The notes: generated by a model not told the origin, from the sequence alone. 64,000 nt of DNA from Streptomyces sp. XM4193 (GCF_023072595.1 NZ_JALLGK010000006.1:124001-188000); one strand, 5' to 3'; shown: positions 35,577-44,853, numbered from the stretch's first letter. Program-made: numbers and translations.

Positions 35577-35952
35577 GCGCCCGGGACCGAAGCGGCGCGA
35601 ACCGGAGGGTTCAACTACGGAGAGTGTCCAACTGTCAGCTCCCCGTGGCGTCTTCGGTGGCCAGCGCACAGCGCCCGCCGGCGGTTCCGACCGGCACTGA
35701 CTCTGGGTAGCGAAGTCCACTCGTCCGAGTGCAATCGCGAGCGCATCGACCCGCGCCCGGCAACGCGAAACGCCTGCTCCGGCCGCCTCATCCGGCCGGT
35801 CCTGGCACCACTGAGCACCCCGCGGGGCGGGTAACATGCCAGCACGCCGGGCCTTGAGGGTGCGTCAACAACCCTCCCTGGCACCGCTGTTGTACGCACC
35901 ACCCGTGTGCACGCACGTGGTCGGTACCGGGTCGCCGGCGTGGGGGAGGTCC
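35577..35952. other. 376-bp intergenic region
   Basis: I find no gene. The end carries the strong ribosome binding site GGGGGAGG of the AAA+ ATPase gene. The promoter is not identifiable by eye. Confidence 0.55.
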
Positions 35953-37992
35953 ATGGATTTCGGCACGCACGACGCGCTCGAACCGCACGCTCCCGCCGAT
36001 CTCGCCTGGCTGCGCGGAGTGGAGGCGTACACCATCGGCGGCTACACCCAGGCCGAGGAGGAGTTCCGCACCGCGGTCCAGCTCGACCCGGGCATGGCGG
36101 ACGCCTGGCTGGGTCTGCACGCGCTCCGCGCGGACACCGTCACCGCGCTGCTGCGGATGTACGAGCACCGCGACCGCTTCGGGGAGCAGCGCTCCCGCCA
36201 CCGTCGTACCTTCAACTCCTGGTACTGGCTGGGCTGGTGGGTCCAGCCGGTGCTGGAGTCGGGGCGGGACCTGCTGCTCGCGCACGCCTCGCACTGGCTG
36301 GACGGCCGCCATCTGGCCGAGCTGGACCGGGCGCTGGCCGGCTGCCCCCCGGTGGAGGCCGACGGCCAGGTGCGGTTTCTGCACGCCTGCCGCGCCTACC
36401 TCGCCAAGGACTGGGACACCCTGGTCGCGCACACCGAGCCGCTGGTGGGCGACACGATCCTGGGCATCGAGGCGGGGCTCTTCGCCGGGATGGCCCGGGT
36501 CCGGTTGGAGATGTACGGCCAGGCCGAGCCGCTGCTGGCCTCCGCGCTGATGCGGTGCCGCAGCGAGCAGCCCCAACGCAAGGAGCTGCGCTACTGGTTG
36601 GCGCGCGCCCGCGAGGGCACCGGACGCAGCGCCGCCGCACTTCCGCTCTACCGCGCGGTGCACCGCGTCGACCCGGCGTTCATGGACACCGCCGCCCGGC
36701 TGACCGCCATCACCGACGCGGACGGCCTCGGGGACGCGCACGGCCTGGCCGCGGTCGCCATCGGCGGATTCACCGGCGGCGTCAGCGCGGACGGCACCGG
36801 CCCGGTGCCCGGCGGCCCGCTCGACGGCGACGGACTCGGCGGCGAGAGCGGCGACCTCGTCGAGGGAACGGACCGCTCGGACCCGGGCGAGGGGGCGGAC
36901 CCCGTGTCGGACACCGTGCTGCTGCCCGGAGAGGGACGCGGCGACCCACCGCCCGCGCTCGCCGACGCGGTGCGGGAGAGATCCGCGCGGCTCTTTCCCG
37001 GGCGGCAGAGCAGTGCGCAGCGCTGGCCCGCCGGGCCGGCCGATCCGGTGCTGCTCGGCCAGGCCCTCGCCGAGCTGGAGCGGATGGTCGGGCTGGACCC
37101 GGTCAAGCGCCAAGTGCGGGCGCTGTCCGCCCAGTTGCACATGGCCAGGCTCCGCGCGGAGCAGGGTCTGCCGGTGCACCCGCCCAAGCGCCACTTCATC
37201 TTCTCGGGCCCGTCGGGCACCGGCAAGACGACCGTCGCCCGCATCCTGGGCCGGGTGTTCTACGCGCTGGGGCTGCTCGGCGGTGAGCATCTGGTGGAGG
37301 CGGGCCGGGCCGAGCTGGTCGGCGAGTTCCTCGGCCAGACCGCGGTCAAGGCCAACGAGCTCATCGACTCCGCGCTCGGCGGTGTCCTCTTCGTCGACGA
37401 GGCCTACAGCCTGGCCAACACCGGCTACGCCAAGGGCGACGCGTACGGCGACGAAGCGCTCCAGGTGCTTCTGAAGCGGGCCGAGGACAACCGCGACCGA
37501 CTGGTGGTGATCCTGGCCGGCTATCCCGAGGGCATGGACCGGCTGCTCGCGGTCAACCCCGGGCTCGGCTCGCGCTTCACGACCCGTATCGACTTCCCGA
37601 GCCACCGGCCGCTGGAGCTGACCTCGATCGGCGAGGTGCTGGCCGCCGACAGCAACGACCTGTGGGACGAGGAGTCGCTGGAGGAGCTGCGCAGCATCGC
37701 CGGTCACGTGGTGGACCAGGGCTGGATCGACGAGCTGGGCAACGGCCGCTTCGTGCGCACGCTCTACGAGAAGAGCTGCGCCTACCGTGATCTGCGGCTG
37801 GCCGGTTACACGGCCGAGCCCTCGCGGGAGGATCTGGCGACGCTTCGGCTGCCCGATCTGATGCAGGCGTACGGCGAGGTGCTCTCCGGCCGGGGTCCCG
37901 GCGGGCGGGGGCCGGGGGGCGGCGGTATGCCGGGCGGCGGTCTGCCCGGTGACGGGATGCCGGGCGGCGGAATGCCCGGCCCCCTCGGCTGA
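35953..37992 (+). CDS. EccA-like AAA+ ATPase (CbxX/CfqX family)
   Basis: A 679-residue protein. Residues about 10-270 are a TPR-like helical region (AEEEFRTAVQLDPGMADAWLGL). A variable Gly/Asp-rich linker follows (about 275-345). A C-terminal CbxX-type AAA+ module has Walker A FSGPSGTGKTTVARIL near 418, Walker B VLFVDEAYSL near 477, sensor VVILAGYPEGMDRLL and an arginine-finger region GLGSRFTTRIDF near 538. The tail is Gly/Pro/Met-rich. This architecture is that of EccA, the cytosolic ATPase of type VII secretion. No eccB-E or esx genes are in the window, but an RHS protein with a WXG100-type N-terminus lies 4 kb to the left. Start: ATG after GGGGGAGG. Confidence 0.92.
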   Translation: MDFGTHDALEPHAPADLAWLRGVEAYTIGGYTQAEEEFRTAVQLDPGMADAWLGLHALRADTVTALLRMYEHRDRFGEQRSRHRRTFNSWYWLGWWVQPVLESGRDLLLAHASHWLDGRHLAELDRALAGCPPVEADGQVRFLHACRAYLAKDWDTLVAHTEPLVGDTILGIEAGLFAGMARVRLEMYGQAEPLLASALMRCRSEQPQRKELRYWLARAREGTGRSAAALPLYRAVHRVDPAFMDTAARLTAITDADGLGDAHGLAAVAIGGFTGGVSADGTGPVPGGPLDGDGLGGESGDLVEGTDRSDPGEGADPVSDTVLLPGEGRGDPPPALADAVRERSARLFPGRQSSAQRWPAGPADPVLLGQALAELERMVGLDPVKRQVRALSAQLHMARLRAEQGLPVHPPKRHFIFSGPSGTGKTTVARILGRVFYALGLLGGEHLVEAGRAELVGEFLGQTAVKANELIDSALGGVLFVDEAYSLANTGYAKGDAYGDEALQVLLKRAEDNRDRLVVILAGYPEGMDRLLAVNPGLGSRFTTRIDFPSHRPLELTSIGEVLAADSNDLWDEESLEELRSIAGHVVDQGWIDELGNGRFVRTLYEKSCAYRDLRLAGYTAEPSREDLATLRLPDLMQAYGEVLSGRGPGGRGPGGGGMPGGGLPGDGMPGGGMPGPLG

Positions 37993-38138
37993 CCGCCACG
38001 GCCGGTCGGACGCCTCCGGGAAGCACCGGCCGCGGCGGCGCGGCGCCGCACGGGCACCGAACGCGGCACCGGACCCGCCGCTCTCGCGCGCCCCGGCGCA
38101 CCCGTCGCCCCCTGCGGGAGCCGACCGGGCGGCCGGGG

Positions 38139-38612
38139 TCAGGGTTGGGGCGCCGGGTCCCCGCCCGTGCCGCTGCCGTGCTCCTCGACGAGCGCGCGCA
38201 GCGCCCTGGCGTCGTTGATCGCCTGCTCGCGGCCGATACCGGGTTGGATGCCCATCGCGGCCAGGCTGGTGCCGTCGGCCAGGTCGAGGAAGACCCAGGG
38301 GTCTCCGGAACGGAGGTTGACCCGCAGGATCTCCGCCCACTCCAGACGCCTGACGCGGGTGAGGTTGACGACGGTCACCCCGTCGCGGTCGGCGGTCAGA
38401 TGCGGCCTGCCCAGCAGGGCGAGCACACCGAAGAAGAGCAGTCCGGTCAGGACGAACGAGGCCCGCTCCCCCGGGTGCAGCCGCTCCAGCACCAGTCCGA
38501 CCGCGGCGAGCACGGCGAACATCGCGAAGCCGACACAGAGCAGCACCACCCTGGTGCGGGTGGGACGGAAGGTCACCGGGAGCGCGGGCAGCGGTGCGGA
38601 TGCGGCGGGCAC
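38139..38612 (-). CDS. PH-domain membrane protein
   Basis: A 157-residue protein with two membrane helices at about 20-65 (VVLLCVGFAMFAVLAAVGLVL, FVLTGLLFFGVLALL). A bacterial PH (bPH6-like) domain follows: HLTADRDGVTVVNLTRVRRLEWAEILRVNLR, GDPWVFLDLADG. Many actinomycetes have this gene after hisG. It follows hisG by 84 bp on the same strand. Function unknown. Confidence 0.9.
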   Translation of the reverse strand: MPAASAPLPALPVTFRPTRTRVVLLCVGFAMFAVLAAVGLVLERLHPGERASFVLTGLLFFGVLALLGRPHLTADRDGVTVVNLTRVRRLEWAEILRVNLRSGDPWVFLDLADGTSLAAMGIQPGIGREQAINDARALRALVEEHGSGTGGDPAPQP

Positions 38613-38696
38613 GTTCGTACTCCCGGGGCAGGTGTGGAGCGGGCTCGGTGCGGAGCTGGGCGGGTGCGGGGACTCGACGGGCGCCGGGCGCCGCCG

Positions 38697-39545
38697 TCAG
38701 ATGCGGCAGGCGTGGATGTTGGTGGTGAGGATGGCACGCGCGCCGAGGTCGTAGAGGTCGTCCATGATCCGCTGCGCCTCCGAGGAGGGGACCATCGAAC
38801 GGACTGCCACCCAGCCCTTGTCGTGCAGCGGGGAGACCGTCGGCGACTCCAGACCCGGGGTGAGCCGGACCGCCTGCTCCACATGCTCGGCGCGGATGTC
38901 GTAGTCCATCATCACGTACCGGCGGGCGACCAGGACGCCGTGCATCCGGCGCAGGAACTGCTTGACCTTGGGCGTTTCGACGTCCGTTCCGCGGCCCCTG
39001 ATCACCACGGCCTCGGAGAGGAGGATCGGGTCGCTGATGATCTCCAGACCGGCGTTGCGCAGCGTGGTCCCGGTCTCCACCACATCGGCGATGATCTCGG
39101 CCACACCGAGCTGGATCGCGGTCTCCACCGCGCCGTCCAGCCGGACGACCGAGGCGTCGACCGCGTGCTCGGCGAGGTGAGCGCGCACCAGGCCGGGGAA
39201 GGAGGTGGCCACCGTCATGCCGCCGAAGTCGGTGACGTGCTGCGCGGTGCCCGGGCGGGTCGCGTAGCGGAACGTCGAGCCGGCGAAGCCCAGTTGGAGG
39301 ATCTCCTCCGCCTCGGCGCCGGAGTCCAGCAGCAGGTCGCGGCCGGTGATGCCGATGTCGAGCTTGCCCGAACCGACGTAGACGGCGATGTCGCGCGGGC
39401 GGAGGAAGAAGAACTCGACCTCGTTCGCGGCATCGACGAGGACCAGCTCCCGGCGGTCCTTGCGCTGTTGGTACCCGGCCTCGTGCAGCATCGCCGACGC
39501 AGGCTCGGACAGTGAACCCTTGTTGGGGACGGCGATGCGCAGCAT
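38697..39545 (-). CDS. hisG: ATP phosphoribosyltransferase HisG (long form)
   Basis: A 282-residue enzyme that condenses ATP with PRPP in the first step of histidine synthesis. It starts LRIAVPNKGSLSEPA. It contains the PRPP-region motif IIADVVETGTTLRNAGLEII and a C-terminal regulatory ACT-like domain (from about 205: GLESPTVSPLHDKGWVAVRSMVP), which binds histidine in long-form enzymes. It lies 143 bp downstream of hisE on the same strand. The histidine pair follows the riboflavin genes in this operon-like block. Confidence 0.98.
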   Translation of the reverse strand: MLRIAVPNKGSLSEPASAMLHEAGYQQRKDRRELVLVDAANEVEFFFLRPRDIAVYVGSGKLDIGITGRDLLLDSGAEAEEILQLGFAGSTFRYATRPGTAQHVTDFGGMTVATSFPGLVRAHLAEHAVDASVVRLDGAVETAIQLGVAEIIADVVETGTTLRNAGLEIISDPILLSEAVVIRGRGTDVETPKVKQFLRRMHGVLVARRYVMMDYDIRAEHVEQAVRLTPGLESPTVSPLHDKGWVAVRSMVPSSEAQRIMDDLYDLGARAILTTNIHACRI

Positions 39546-39688
39546 GGTGTCTTCCTTCGTGCCTTGTGCGGATGGTGGTGCTGTTCAGGCCGTCACGGGC
39601 GTTCGGCCCGTGCGGTCACCCGGTCTGCGGGGGCGGTGCGGGGCGGCGGGCACCGGCGGAGCGGCTCGGCGAACCGCCGGGACGCCGC

Positions 39689-39961
39689 TCAGAGATGGGC
39701 GTAGACGTCGTCCAGGGAGATGCCCCGGGCGACCATCATGACCTGGAGGTGGTACAGGAGCTGCGAGATCTCCTCGGCGGTGCGGTCCGCGCCCTCGTAC
39801 TCGGCGGCCATCCACACCTCTGCGGCTTCCTCGACGACCTTCTTGCCGATGGAGTGCACACCGGAGGAGACGAGCTCGGCGGTGCGGGAGGTGATCGGGT
39901 CGCCGGTGGCGGCCTTTGTCCGGAGCTCCTCGAAGAGCTCCTCGAATGTCTTGTTCGCCAT
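39689..39961 (-). CDS. hisE: phosphoribosyl-ATP pyrophosphatase HisE
   Basis: A 90-residue MazG-fold enzyme that removes pyrophosphate from phosphoribosyl-ATP, the second step of histidine synthesis. The conserved EEAAEVWMAAEYEG and EEISQLLYHLQVMM acidic motifs are present. The length equals that of stand-alone HisE. The gene follows ribH after 35 bp, so it probably shares that transcript, and precedes hisG. Confidence 0.97.
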   Translation of the reverse strand: MANKTFEELFEELRTKAATGDPITSRTAELVSSGVHSIGKKVVEEAAEVWMAAEYEGADRTAEEISQLLYHLQVMMVARGISLDDVYAHL

Positions 39962-39996
39962 GGTGACCCCAAGCCTACGCGCTCGCGCCTCGCGGC

Positions 39997-40482
39997 TCAG
40001 CGCCAGGGCTCGGCGACCGTGCGCAGCGTCACCGCGGTCGCCACGGCCGCGGTGACCGCCTCGCAGCCCTTGTCCTCGCGCGAGCCCTCCAGCCCTGCAC
40101 GGTCCAGCGCCTGCTCCTCGGTGTCGCAGGTCAGCACGCCGAAGCCGACCGGTACGCCGGTGTCGACACTGACCCGGACCAGCCCGTCGGTGACGCCCTG
40201 GCAGACGTAGTCGAAGTGCGGTGTGCCACCGCGGACGACCACGCCGAGCGCGACCACCGCGTCGTACCCGCGCGCGGCCAACGCCCCGGCGACGACGGGG
40301 AGTTCGAAGCTGCCGGGGACGCGCAGCACGGTCGACTCGTCGATGCCCAGCTCGCTCAGCGCGCGCAGCGCGCCGCCGAGCAGACCGTCCATGATCTGCT
40401 CGTGCCACTGCGCCGCGACGACGGCGACCCGCAGGTCCTGGCAGTTCTTGACGGTCAGCTCCGGTGCGCCGTTGCCGCTCAC
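39997..40482 (-). CDS. ribH: lumazine synthase RibH
   Basis: A 161-residue 6,7-dimethyl-8-ribityllumazine synthase. It shows the substrate-binding segment VLRVPGSFELPVVAGAL, VALGVVVRGGTPHFDYVCQGVTDGL with the catalytic His, and PVGFGVLTCDTEEQALDRAG. It condenses the ribBA and ribD products to the substrate of RibE. It is downstream of ribBA after 99 bp containing short GGTGCGGTGGGAC repeats. Confidence 0.98.
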   Translation of the reverse strand: MSGNGAPELTVKNCQDLRVAVVAAQWHEQIMDGLLGGALRALSELGIDESTVLRVPGSFELPVVAGALAARGYDAVVALGVVVRGGTPHFDYVCQGVTDGLVRVSVDTGVPVGFGVLTCDTEEQALDRAGLEGSREDKGCEAVTAAVATAVTLRTVAEPWR

Positions 40483-40498
40483 GTGTGTGCTCCTCGGT

Positions 40499-40570
40499 TG
40501 TGGTGGTGCGGTGGGACGGGTGGTGCGGTGGGACTGGTGGTGCCTGGTGCGGTGGGACGGGTCGGGCGGG
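40499..40570. repeat. short GGTGCGGTGGGAC repeats between ribBA and ribH
   Basis: Three imperfect copies of a GGTGCGGTGGGAC core spaced 19-27 nt fill most of the gap between the ribBA stop and the ribH start. No hairpin with them is obvious. They may simply be slippage products. Confidence 0.7.
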
Positions 40571-40581
40571 TCTGCGGTGAG

Positions 40582-42144
40582 CTACCGGCTGCCCGCGGCG
40601 GGGAGGATGAACGCGGTGCGGTCCGGATGCTCCTCCCCCGGGCCGGCGGGCGTCGGCCCGTCCTGCTCGACGGCGTACTCGGCCGGGTACTGGTCCGGGC
40701 GCGGCTGCCGCTGGTCGTCCAGCCAGGGCAGGTCGTGGCCCATCCGGTCCCGCTTGGTGCGCAGATAGCGGATGTTGTGCTCGCCGACCTGTACGGGGAC
40801 GGCTTCGCGGCCGGTCACGCGCAGGCCGTTGCGGATGAGGGAGTCGGCCTTCTCCGGGTTGTTGGTCAGCAGCCGCACGGAGCGGACGCCGAGGTCGTGG
40901 AGGATCGAGGCGGCTGCTGCGTAGTCGCGGGCGTCGGCGGGCAGGCCCAGCTCGGTGTTGGCGTCCAGAGTGTCGCGCCCGCGCTCCTGGAGCTCGTACG
41001 CGCGCAGCTTCGGCAGCAGCCCGATGCCGCGGCCCTCGTGCCCGCGCAGATAGATCACCACGCCGCGGCCGGCCGCCTGCACCCGGCGCAGGGACTCCTG
41101 GAGCTGGGGTCCGCAGTCGCAGCGCTGCGAGGCGAGGATGTCGCCGGTCAGGCACTCGGAGTGCACCCGGACCAGGACGTCCTCACCGTCGCCCGGGTCG
41201 CCCACGACCAGCGCGACATGTTCCACCCCGTCGACCGCGGAGCGGTAGCCGAACGCCCTGAACTCGCCGTACAGCGTGGGCAGTCGGGTCTCCGCCTCGC
41301 GCCGCACCGCCGCCGGGGCGGGGCTCGCGGCCGGGGCGGTTTCGGCAGGGGCTGCTTCGGCGGGAGGGGTTTCGGCGGGGACGCGCCCGGCCGCCGTGTG
41401 CGCGGCCGCGCGCTCCGGTGCTTGCGCGGCCCCGCGCTCCGCCTCGTCGGCCGGGGGCTGCTCGACGGCGCGGCGGTGGGCGACCAGGTCCGCGATGGAC
41501 ACGATCGACAGTCCGTGCTCGCGGGCGAACGGCACCAGCTGCGGCAGCCGCATCATCACGCCCTCCTCGTCCGCGATCTCCACGATGGCGGCGGCCGGGC
41601 GCAGTCCGGCGAGCCGGGCGAGGTCGACCCCGGCCTCGGTGTGGCCTCGCCGGGTGAGCACCCCGCCCGGCTTGGCGCGCAACGGGAAGATGTGGCCGGG
41701 ACGCACGAAGTCGGCCGCGCCGAAGGCGGGGTCGGCGAGCATGGTGATGGTCGCCGCCCGGTCGGCCGCCGAGATGCCGGTGGTCACCCCGTGCGCGGGA
41801 GCGGCGTCCACCGAGACGGTGAAGCCGGTGCCCATCGACTCGGTGTTCCGCTCGACCATCTGCGGCAGCTCCAGCCGGTCCAGCTCCTCGCCCTCCATCG
41901 GGACGCAGATCAGGCCGCGGCACTGGGACATCATGAAGGCGACCAGCCGCGGAGTGACCTTCTCGGCCGCGACGACCAGATCGCCCTCGTTCTCCCGGTC
42001 CTCGTCGTCGACCACCACGACCGGACGGCCGGCCGCGATGTCCTCCAGTGCCTGCTCGATCGGGTCCAGACGCAGCGAGGGCGCGCCGTGCTCCGTCAAC
42101 TGCCCGCCGGGGGCCGGTTCCTGGGAGGTGCTGAGCGCGGTCAT
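40582..42144 (-). CDS. ribBA: bifunctional DHBP synthase / GTP cyclohydrolase II
   Basis: A 520-residue fusion of two riboflavin-pathway enzymes. Residues 25-235 are DHBP synthase (DDEDRENEGDLVVAAE, RRGHTEAGVDLARLAG). Residues about 300-470 are GTP cyclohydrolase II with the zinc-binding CLTGDILASQRCDCGPQL and GRGIGLLPKLRAYELQ. Between them lies an Ala/Pro/Glu linker of about 45 residues that is longer than in compact RibBA proteins. A 50-residue tail follows the cyclohydrolase. The start forms an ATGA overlap with the transporter stop, so the two are coupled. Confidence 0.97.
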   Translation of the reverse strand: MTALSTSQEPAPGGQLTEHGAPSLRLDPIEQALEDIAAGRPVVVVDDEDRENEGDLVVAAEKVTPRLVAFMMSQCRGLICVPMEGEELDRLELPQMVERNTESMGTGFTVSVDAAPAHGVTTGISAADRAATITMLADPAFGAADFVRPGHIFPLRAKPGGVLTRRGHTEAGVDLARLAGLRPAAAIVEIADEEGVMMRLPQLVPFAREHGLSIVSIADLVAHRRAVEQPPADEAERGAAQAPERAAAHTAAGRVPAETPPAEAAPAETAPAASPAPAAVRREAETRLPTLYGEFRAFGYRSAVDGVEHVALVVGDPGDGEDVLVRVHSECLTGDILASQRCDCGPQLQESLRRVQAAGRGVVIYLRGHEGRGIGLLPKLRAYELQERGRDTLDANTELGLPADARDYAAAASILHDLGVRSVRLLTNNPEKADSLIRNGLRVTGREAVPVQVGEHNIRYLRTKRDRMGHDLPWLDDQRQPRPDQYPAEYAVEQDGPTPAGPGEEHPDRTAFILPAAGSR

Positions 42145-42812
42145 GCCACCGCTCCTTCCGATGCTCGGACCCGCGGGGCCGAGGCGGCTTCGGCACTGCG
42201 GGTGCGCAACCACCAGTCGCGCATGCCCCACAGGACCAGGACGAGATAGACGAGATAGACCAGGCCGGAGAAGGCCAGCCCGCTGCTGAAGGCGAGCGGC
42301 ACCCCCACCAGGTCGACGAGCAGCCAGGCGAACCAGAACTCGACCAGCCCGCGCGCCTGGGCGTACATCGCGGCCAGCGTGCCCACGAAGATGTACGCGT
42401 CCGCCCAGGGGCTCCAGGACAGCTGCGGAAAGAGCGTGAAGAGCCCGCCGACCGCGGCGGTGCCCAGCGCCGTACCGGCCACCAGCAGCAGCCGCTCCCG
42501 GCCGGTGCCGAACCGCACGCGTACGGCGCCGTCGTCGCCCTTGGCGTCCCGGGCCCGCCACTGGCGCCAGCCCCAGACGGCGACCGCGATCACCAGCAGC
42601 TGCTTGCCCACGCCCCCGCTGAGCTGTGCGGAGTGGTACGCGACCACGAGCACGACACCGGCGGCGAGCTGCACCGGCCAGGTGAGTATCGACCGGCGCC
42701 AGCCGAGCGCGAGCGCCGCCAGGCCCAGCAGGTTGCCGATCATGTCCGACCAGATGACCTGCTGGCCCAGGAGCTGGAACGCCTCCTGGTGCAGCCCGTC
42801 CAGCGCGCTCAT
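42141..42812 (-). CDS. ribM: PnuC-family transporter, probably riboflavin transporter RibM
   Basis: A 223-residue integral membrane protein with about seven spans and the PnuC signatures SDMIGNLLGLAALALGWRRSI, WPVQLAAGVVL and EFWFAWLLVDLVGVPL. PnuC proteins move nicotinamide riboside. A subgroup encoded inside actinobacterial riboflavin operons under FMN control (RibM) imports riboflavin. This gene overlaps ribE and ribBA by ATGA junctions at both ends and sits behind an FMN riboswitch. I infer a riboflavin or roseoflavin role from this context; nicotinamide riboside is the alternative. Confidence 0.85.
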   Translation of the reverse strand: MSALDGLHQEAFQLLGQQVIWSDMIGNLLGLAALALGWRRSILTWPVQLAAGVVLVVAYHSAQLSGGVGKQLLVIAVAVWGWRQWRARDAKGDDGAVRVRFGTGRERLLLVAGTALGTAAVGGLFTLFPQLSWSPWADAYIFVGTLAAMYAQARGLVEFWFAWLLVDLVGVPLAFSSGLAFSGLVYLVYLVLVLWGMRDWWLRTRSAEAASAPRVRASEGAVA

Positions 42813-43453
42813 CGCCGCTCCTCCGCGGTCCGCGCGCCGACGCCCGGGGCCGTGTTCGGAACGGCTCCGGCGGCCAGCAGCCGCTCCACGTACTTGGCGA
42901 GCACGTCGACCTCCAGGTTGACGGGGTCGTCGGCCTGCTTGCTGCCCAGGGTGGTGAGTTCGAGCGTGGTGGGGATGAGGCTGACGGTGAAGTCGTCCCG
43001 ACCGACGGCGGCGACGGTGAGGCTGACGCCGTCGACGGTGATCGAGCCCTTCTCCACGACGTAGCGCGCCAGTTCGGGCGGCAGGCCGATGCGCACCAGT
43101 TCCCAGTGCTCGGCCGGGGTGCGCTCCAGCACGGTGCCGGTGCCGTCGACGTGGCCCTGGACGATGTGGCCGCCCAGCCGGCCGCCCGCGGGCACCGCAC
43201 GCTCGAGGTTGACCGGCGATCCGGCGCGCAGCGCGCCCAGGCTGGTGCGGCGCAGGCTCTCGGCCATCACGTCCGCGGTGAACCCGCCCTGCCCGAAGGT
43301 CACCACCGTCAGGCAGACGCCGTTGACGGCGATCGAGTCGCCGTGCTTCACGTCCGCGGTGACCAGGGGCCCGCGCAACCGCAGCCTGCTGGAGTCGCCG
43401 AGCTCCGTCACCTCGGTGACCTCGCCCAGCTCCTCGACGATTCCGGTGAACAC
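42809..43453 (-). CDS. ribE: riboflavin synthase alpha subunit
   Basis: A 214-residue enzyme made of two similar lumazine-binding barrels. The N-terminus FTGIVEELGEV and the repeated SIAVNGVCLTV / SITVDGVSLTV motifs mark them, with HIVQGHVDGTG between. It dismutates two lumazines to riboflavin. The start is a GTG two bases after the ribD stop, preceded by GGAG. Its end overlaps the transporter gene (ATGA). Confidence 0.97.
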   Translation of the reverse strand: MFTGIVEELGEVTEVTELGDSSRLRLRGPLVTADVKHGDSIAVNGVCLTVVTFGQGGFTADVMAESLRRTSLGALRAGSPVNLERAVPAGGRLGGHIVQGHVDGTGTVLERTPAEHWELVRIGLPPELARYVVEKGSITVDGVSLTVAAVGRDDFTVSLIPTTLELTTLGSKQADDPVNLEVDVLAKYVERLLAAGAVPNTAPGVGARTAEERR

Positions 43454-43454
43454 T

Positions 43455-44573
43455 TCAGGACTCCTCGGTGGTCCGGGGCACGGCGGTGATCCGCAGATCC
43501 GGCCCGATCGACTCGGTGCCGGTCAGGGTGAACCGCTGTGCCTGCGTGATGGTGGTGATGCCGGCGTCGGCGAGCACGGAGGGGCCCGCGCCGAGCAGGG
43601 CGGGAGCGAGGTAGCCGGTGATCCGGTCCACCAGGCCCTCGGTCAGGAAGGCGGCGGCCAGCGTCGGGCCGCCCTCCAGCAGTACCGAGCGCACGTCGCG
43701 GCGGTACAGCTCCGCCAGCAGCGCCCGAAGGTCCACTCCGACGCCCCCGCGCGCCGACGGCAGCCGCAGAACGTCGGCGCCGGCCTCCTCCAGCGCGGCG
43801 GTGTCGGCGGTCGTGGAGGTGACGACGAGAGTGGGCGCCAGGCCGTCCAGCACCCGGGCGCCGGGCGCCACCGCGGTGGCACTGCTGTCCAGCACCACGC
43901 GCAGCGGCTGCTCGGCGCCGGGCACGTCCCGGACTGCCAGGTGCGGGTCGTCGGTGCGCGCGGTGCCGGAGCCGACGAGCACGGCGTCCGATTCGGCGCG
44001 CAGCCGGTGGACGTCGGCGCGGGCCGGCGCGGAGGTGATCCAGCGGCTGGTGCCGTCGGCCGCCGCGGTCCTGCCGTCCAGCGTGGCGGCGTACTTCCAG
44101 TGCACGTGGGGGCGTTGACGGCGTACGGCGGTCAGCCAGGCGGTGTTGACCTCCTCCGCCTGTGCCGCGAGTACGCCCGCCTCGACGTCGATCCCCGCCT
44201 CGGTCAGGGCCTCGGCGCCGCCGCGGGCGGTGGGGTTGGGGTCGGCGACGGCGTACACGACCCGTACGACTCCGGCCTCCGCCAGCGCCCGGGAGCAGGG
44301 ACCGGTGCGGCCGGTGTGGTTGCAGGGCTCCAGAGTGACGACCGCGGTGCCGCCGCGGGCGTCGTCGCCGGCCTCGGCCAGCGCGTGGATCTCCGCGTGC
44401 GGCCCGCCGGCCCGCTTGTGCCAGCCCTCCCCGACGGTGCGCCCGGCTGGGTCCAGAATTACGCAGCCGACGACCGGGTTGGGGCTGGTGCGGCCGAGCC
44501 CGCGGGCGGCGAGGTCGACGGCACGGCGCATGGCTTCGCGCTCGCGCTCGTGGTGCGGTGCTGCGGTGGCCAC
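43455..44573 (-). CDS. ribD: bifunctional pyrimidine deaminase/reductase RibD
   Basis: A 372-residue enzyme. The deaminase domain (about 10-145) has zinc motifs PHAEIHAL and EPCNHTGRTGPCSRAL. The reductase domain (from about 150) has HWKYAATLDGRTAAADGTSRWIT and LLEGGPTLAAAFLTEGLVD. The GTG at 44573 was chosen because AGGAGG lies just upstream; the frame stays open a further 16 codons to an alternative start. First gene of the leftward rib operon, downstream of the FMN riboswitch. Confidence 0.97.
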   Translation of the reverse strand: MATAAPHHEREREAMRRAVDLAARGLGRTSPNPVVGCVILDPAGRTVGEGWHKRAGGPHAEIHALAEAGDDARGGTAVVTLEPCNHTGRTGPCSRALAEAGVVRVVYAVADPNPTARGGAEALTEAGIDVEAGVLAAQAEEVNTAWLTAVRRQRPHVHWKYAATLDGRTAAADGTSRWITSAPARADVHRLRAESDAVLVGSGTARTDDPHLAVRDVPGAEQPLRVVLDSSATAVAPGARVLDGLAPTLVVTSTTADTAALEEAGADVLRLPSARGGVGVDLRALLAELYRRDVRSVLLEGGPTLAAAFLTEGLVDRITGYLAPALLGAGPSVLADAGITTITQAQRFTLTGTESIGPDLRITAVPRTTEES

Positions 44574-44728
44574 CGGGTCCTCCTGCCAAAGGGCACGGAC
44601 TCCGGGGTACGAGAAGGACAACAGCGGGCGCGAACGCCGTACGGAGGCCGCCGGGAGCCCTGCCGCCCGGCCGTCACGACCGGACGCGGGGCACGCCGCG
44701 GACCGAACGCCGCAACTGCCCGCCGCGC

Positions 44729-44853
44729 ACTGCCTCCCATCCGGACTTTCACCGTCGGTCCAGGAATCTCACCTGGTCAACCGGCCGCTGGCTGCGGCCG
44801 GGTCGCGGACTTTAACCGCCGGTTCGGACTTTCACCGACCCCGGAGTGCGCTG
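44729..44853 (-). promoter_or_regulatory. FMN riboswitch (RFN element)
   Basis: On the minus strand the conserved RFN blocks occur in order: a GGGGTCGGTGAAAGTCC entry, ACCGGCGGTTAAAGTCCGCG, the CCGGTTGACCAGGTGAGATT arm with TCCTGGACC, and ACGGTGAAAGTCCGGATGGG closing with AGGCAGT. It lies about 155 nt upstream of ribD and should repress the rib operon when FMN is plentiful. Confidence 0.97.

Noticed and set aside
35615..35902. A 95-codon leftward frame before the EccA-like gene
   Set aside because: No codon bias and it covers the ribosome-binding region of the rightward gene.
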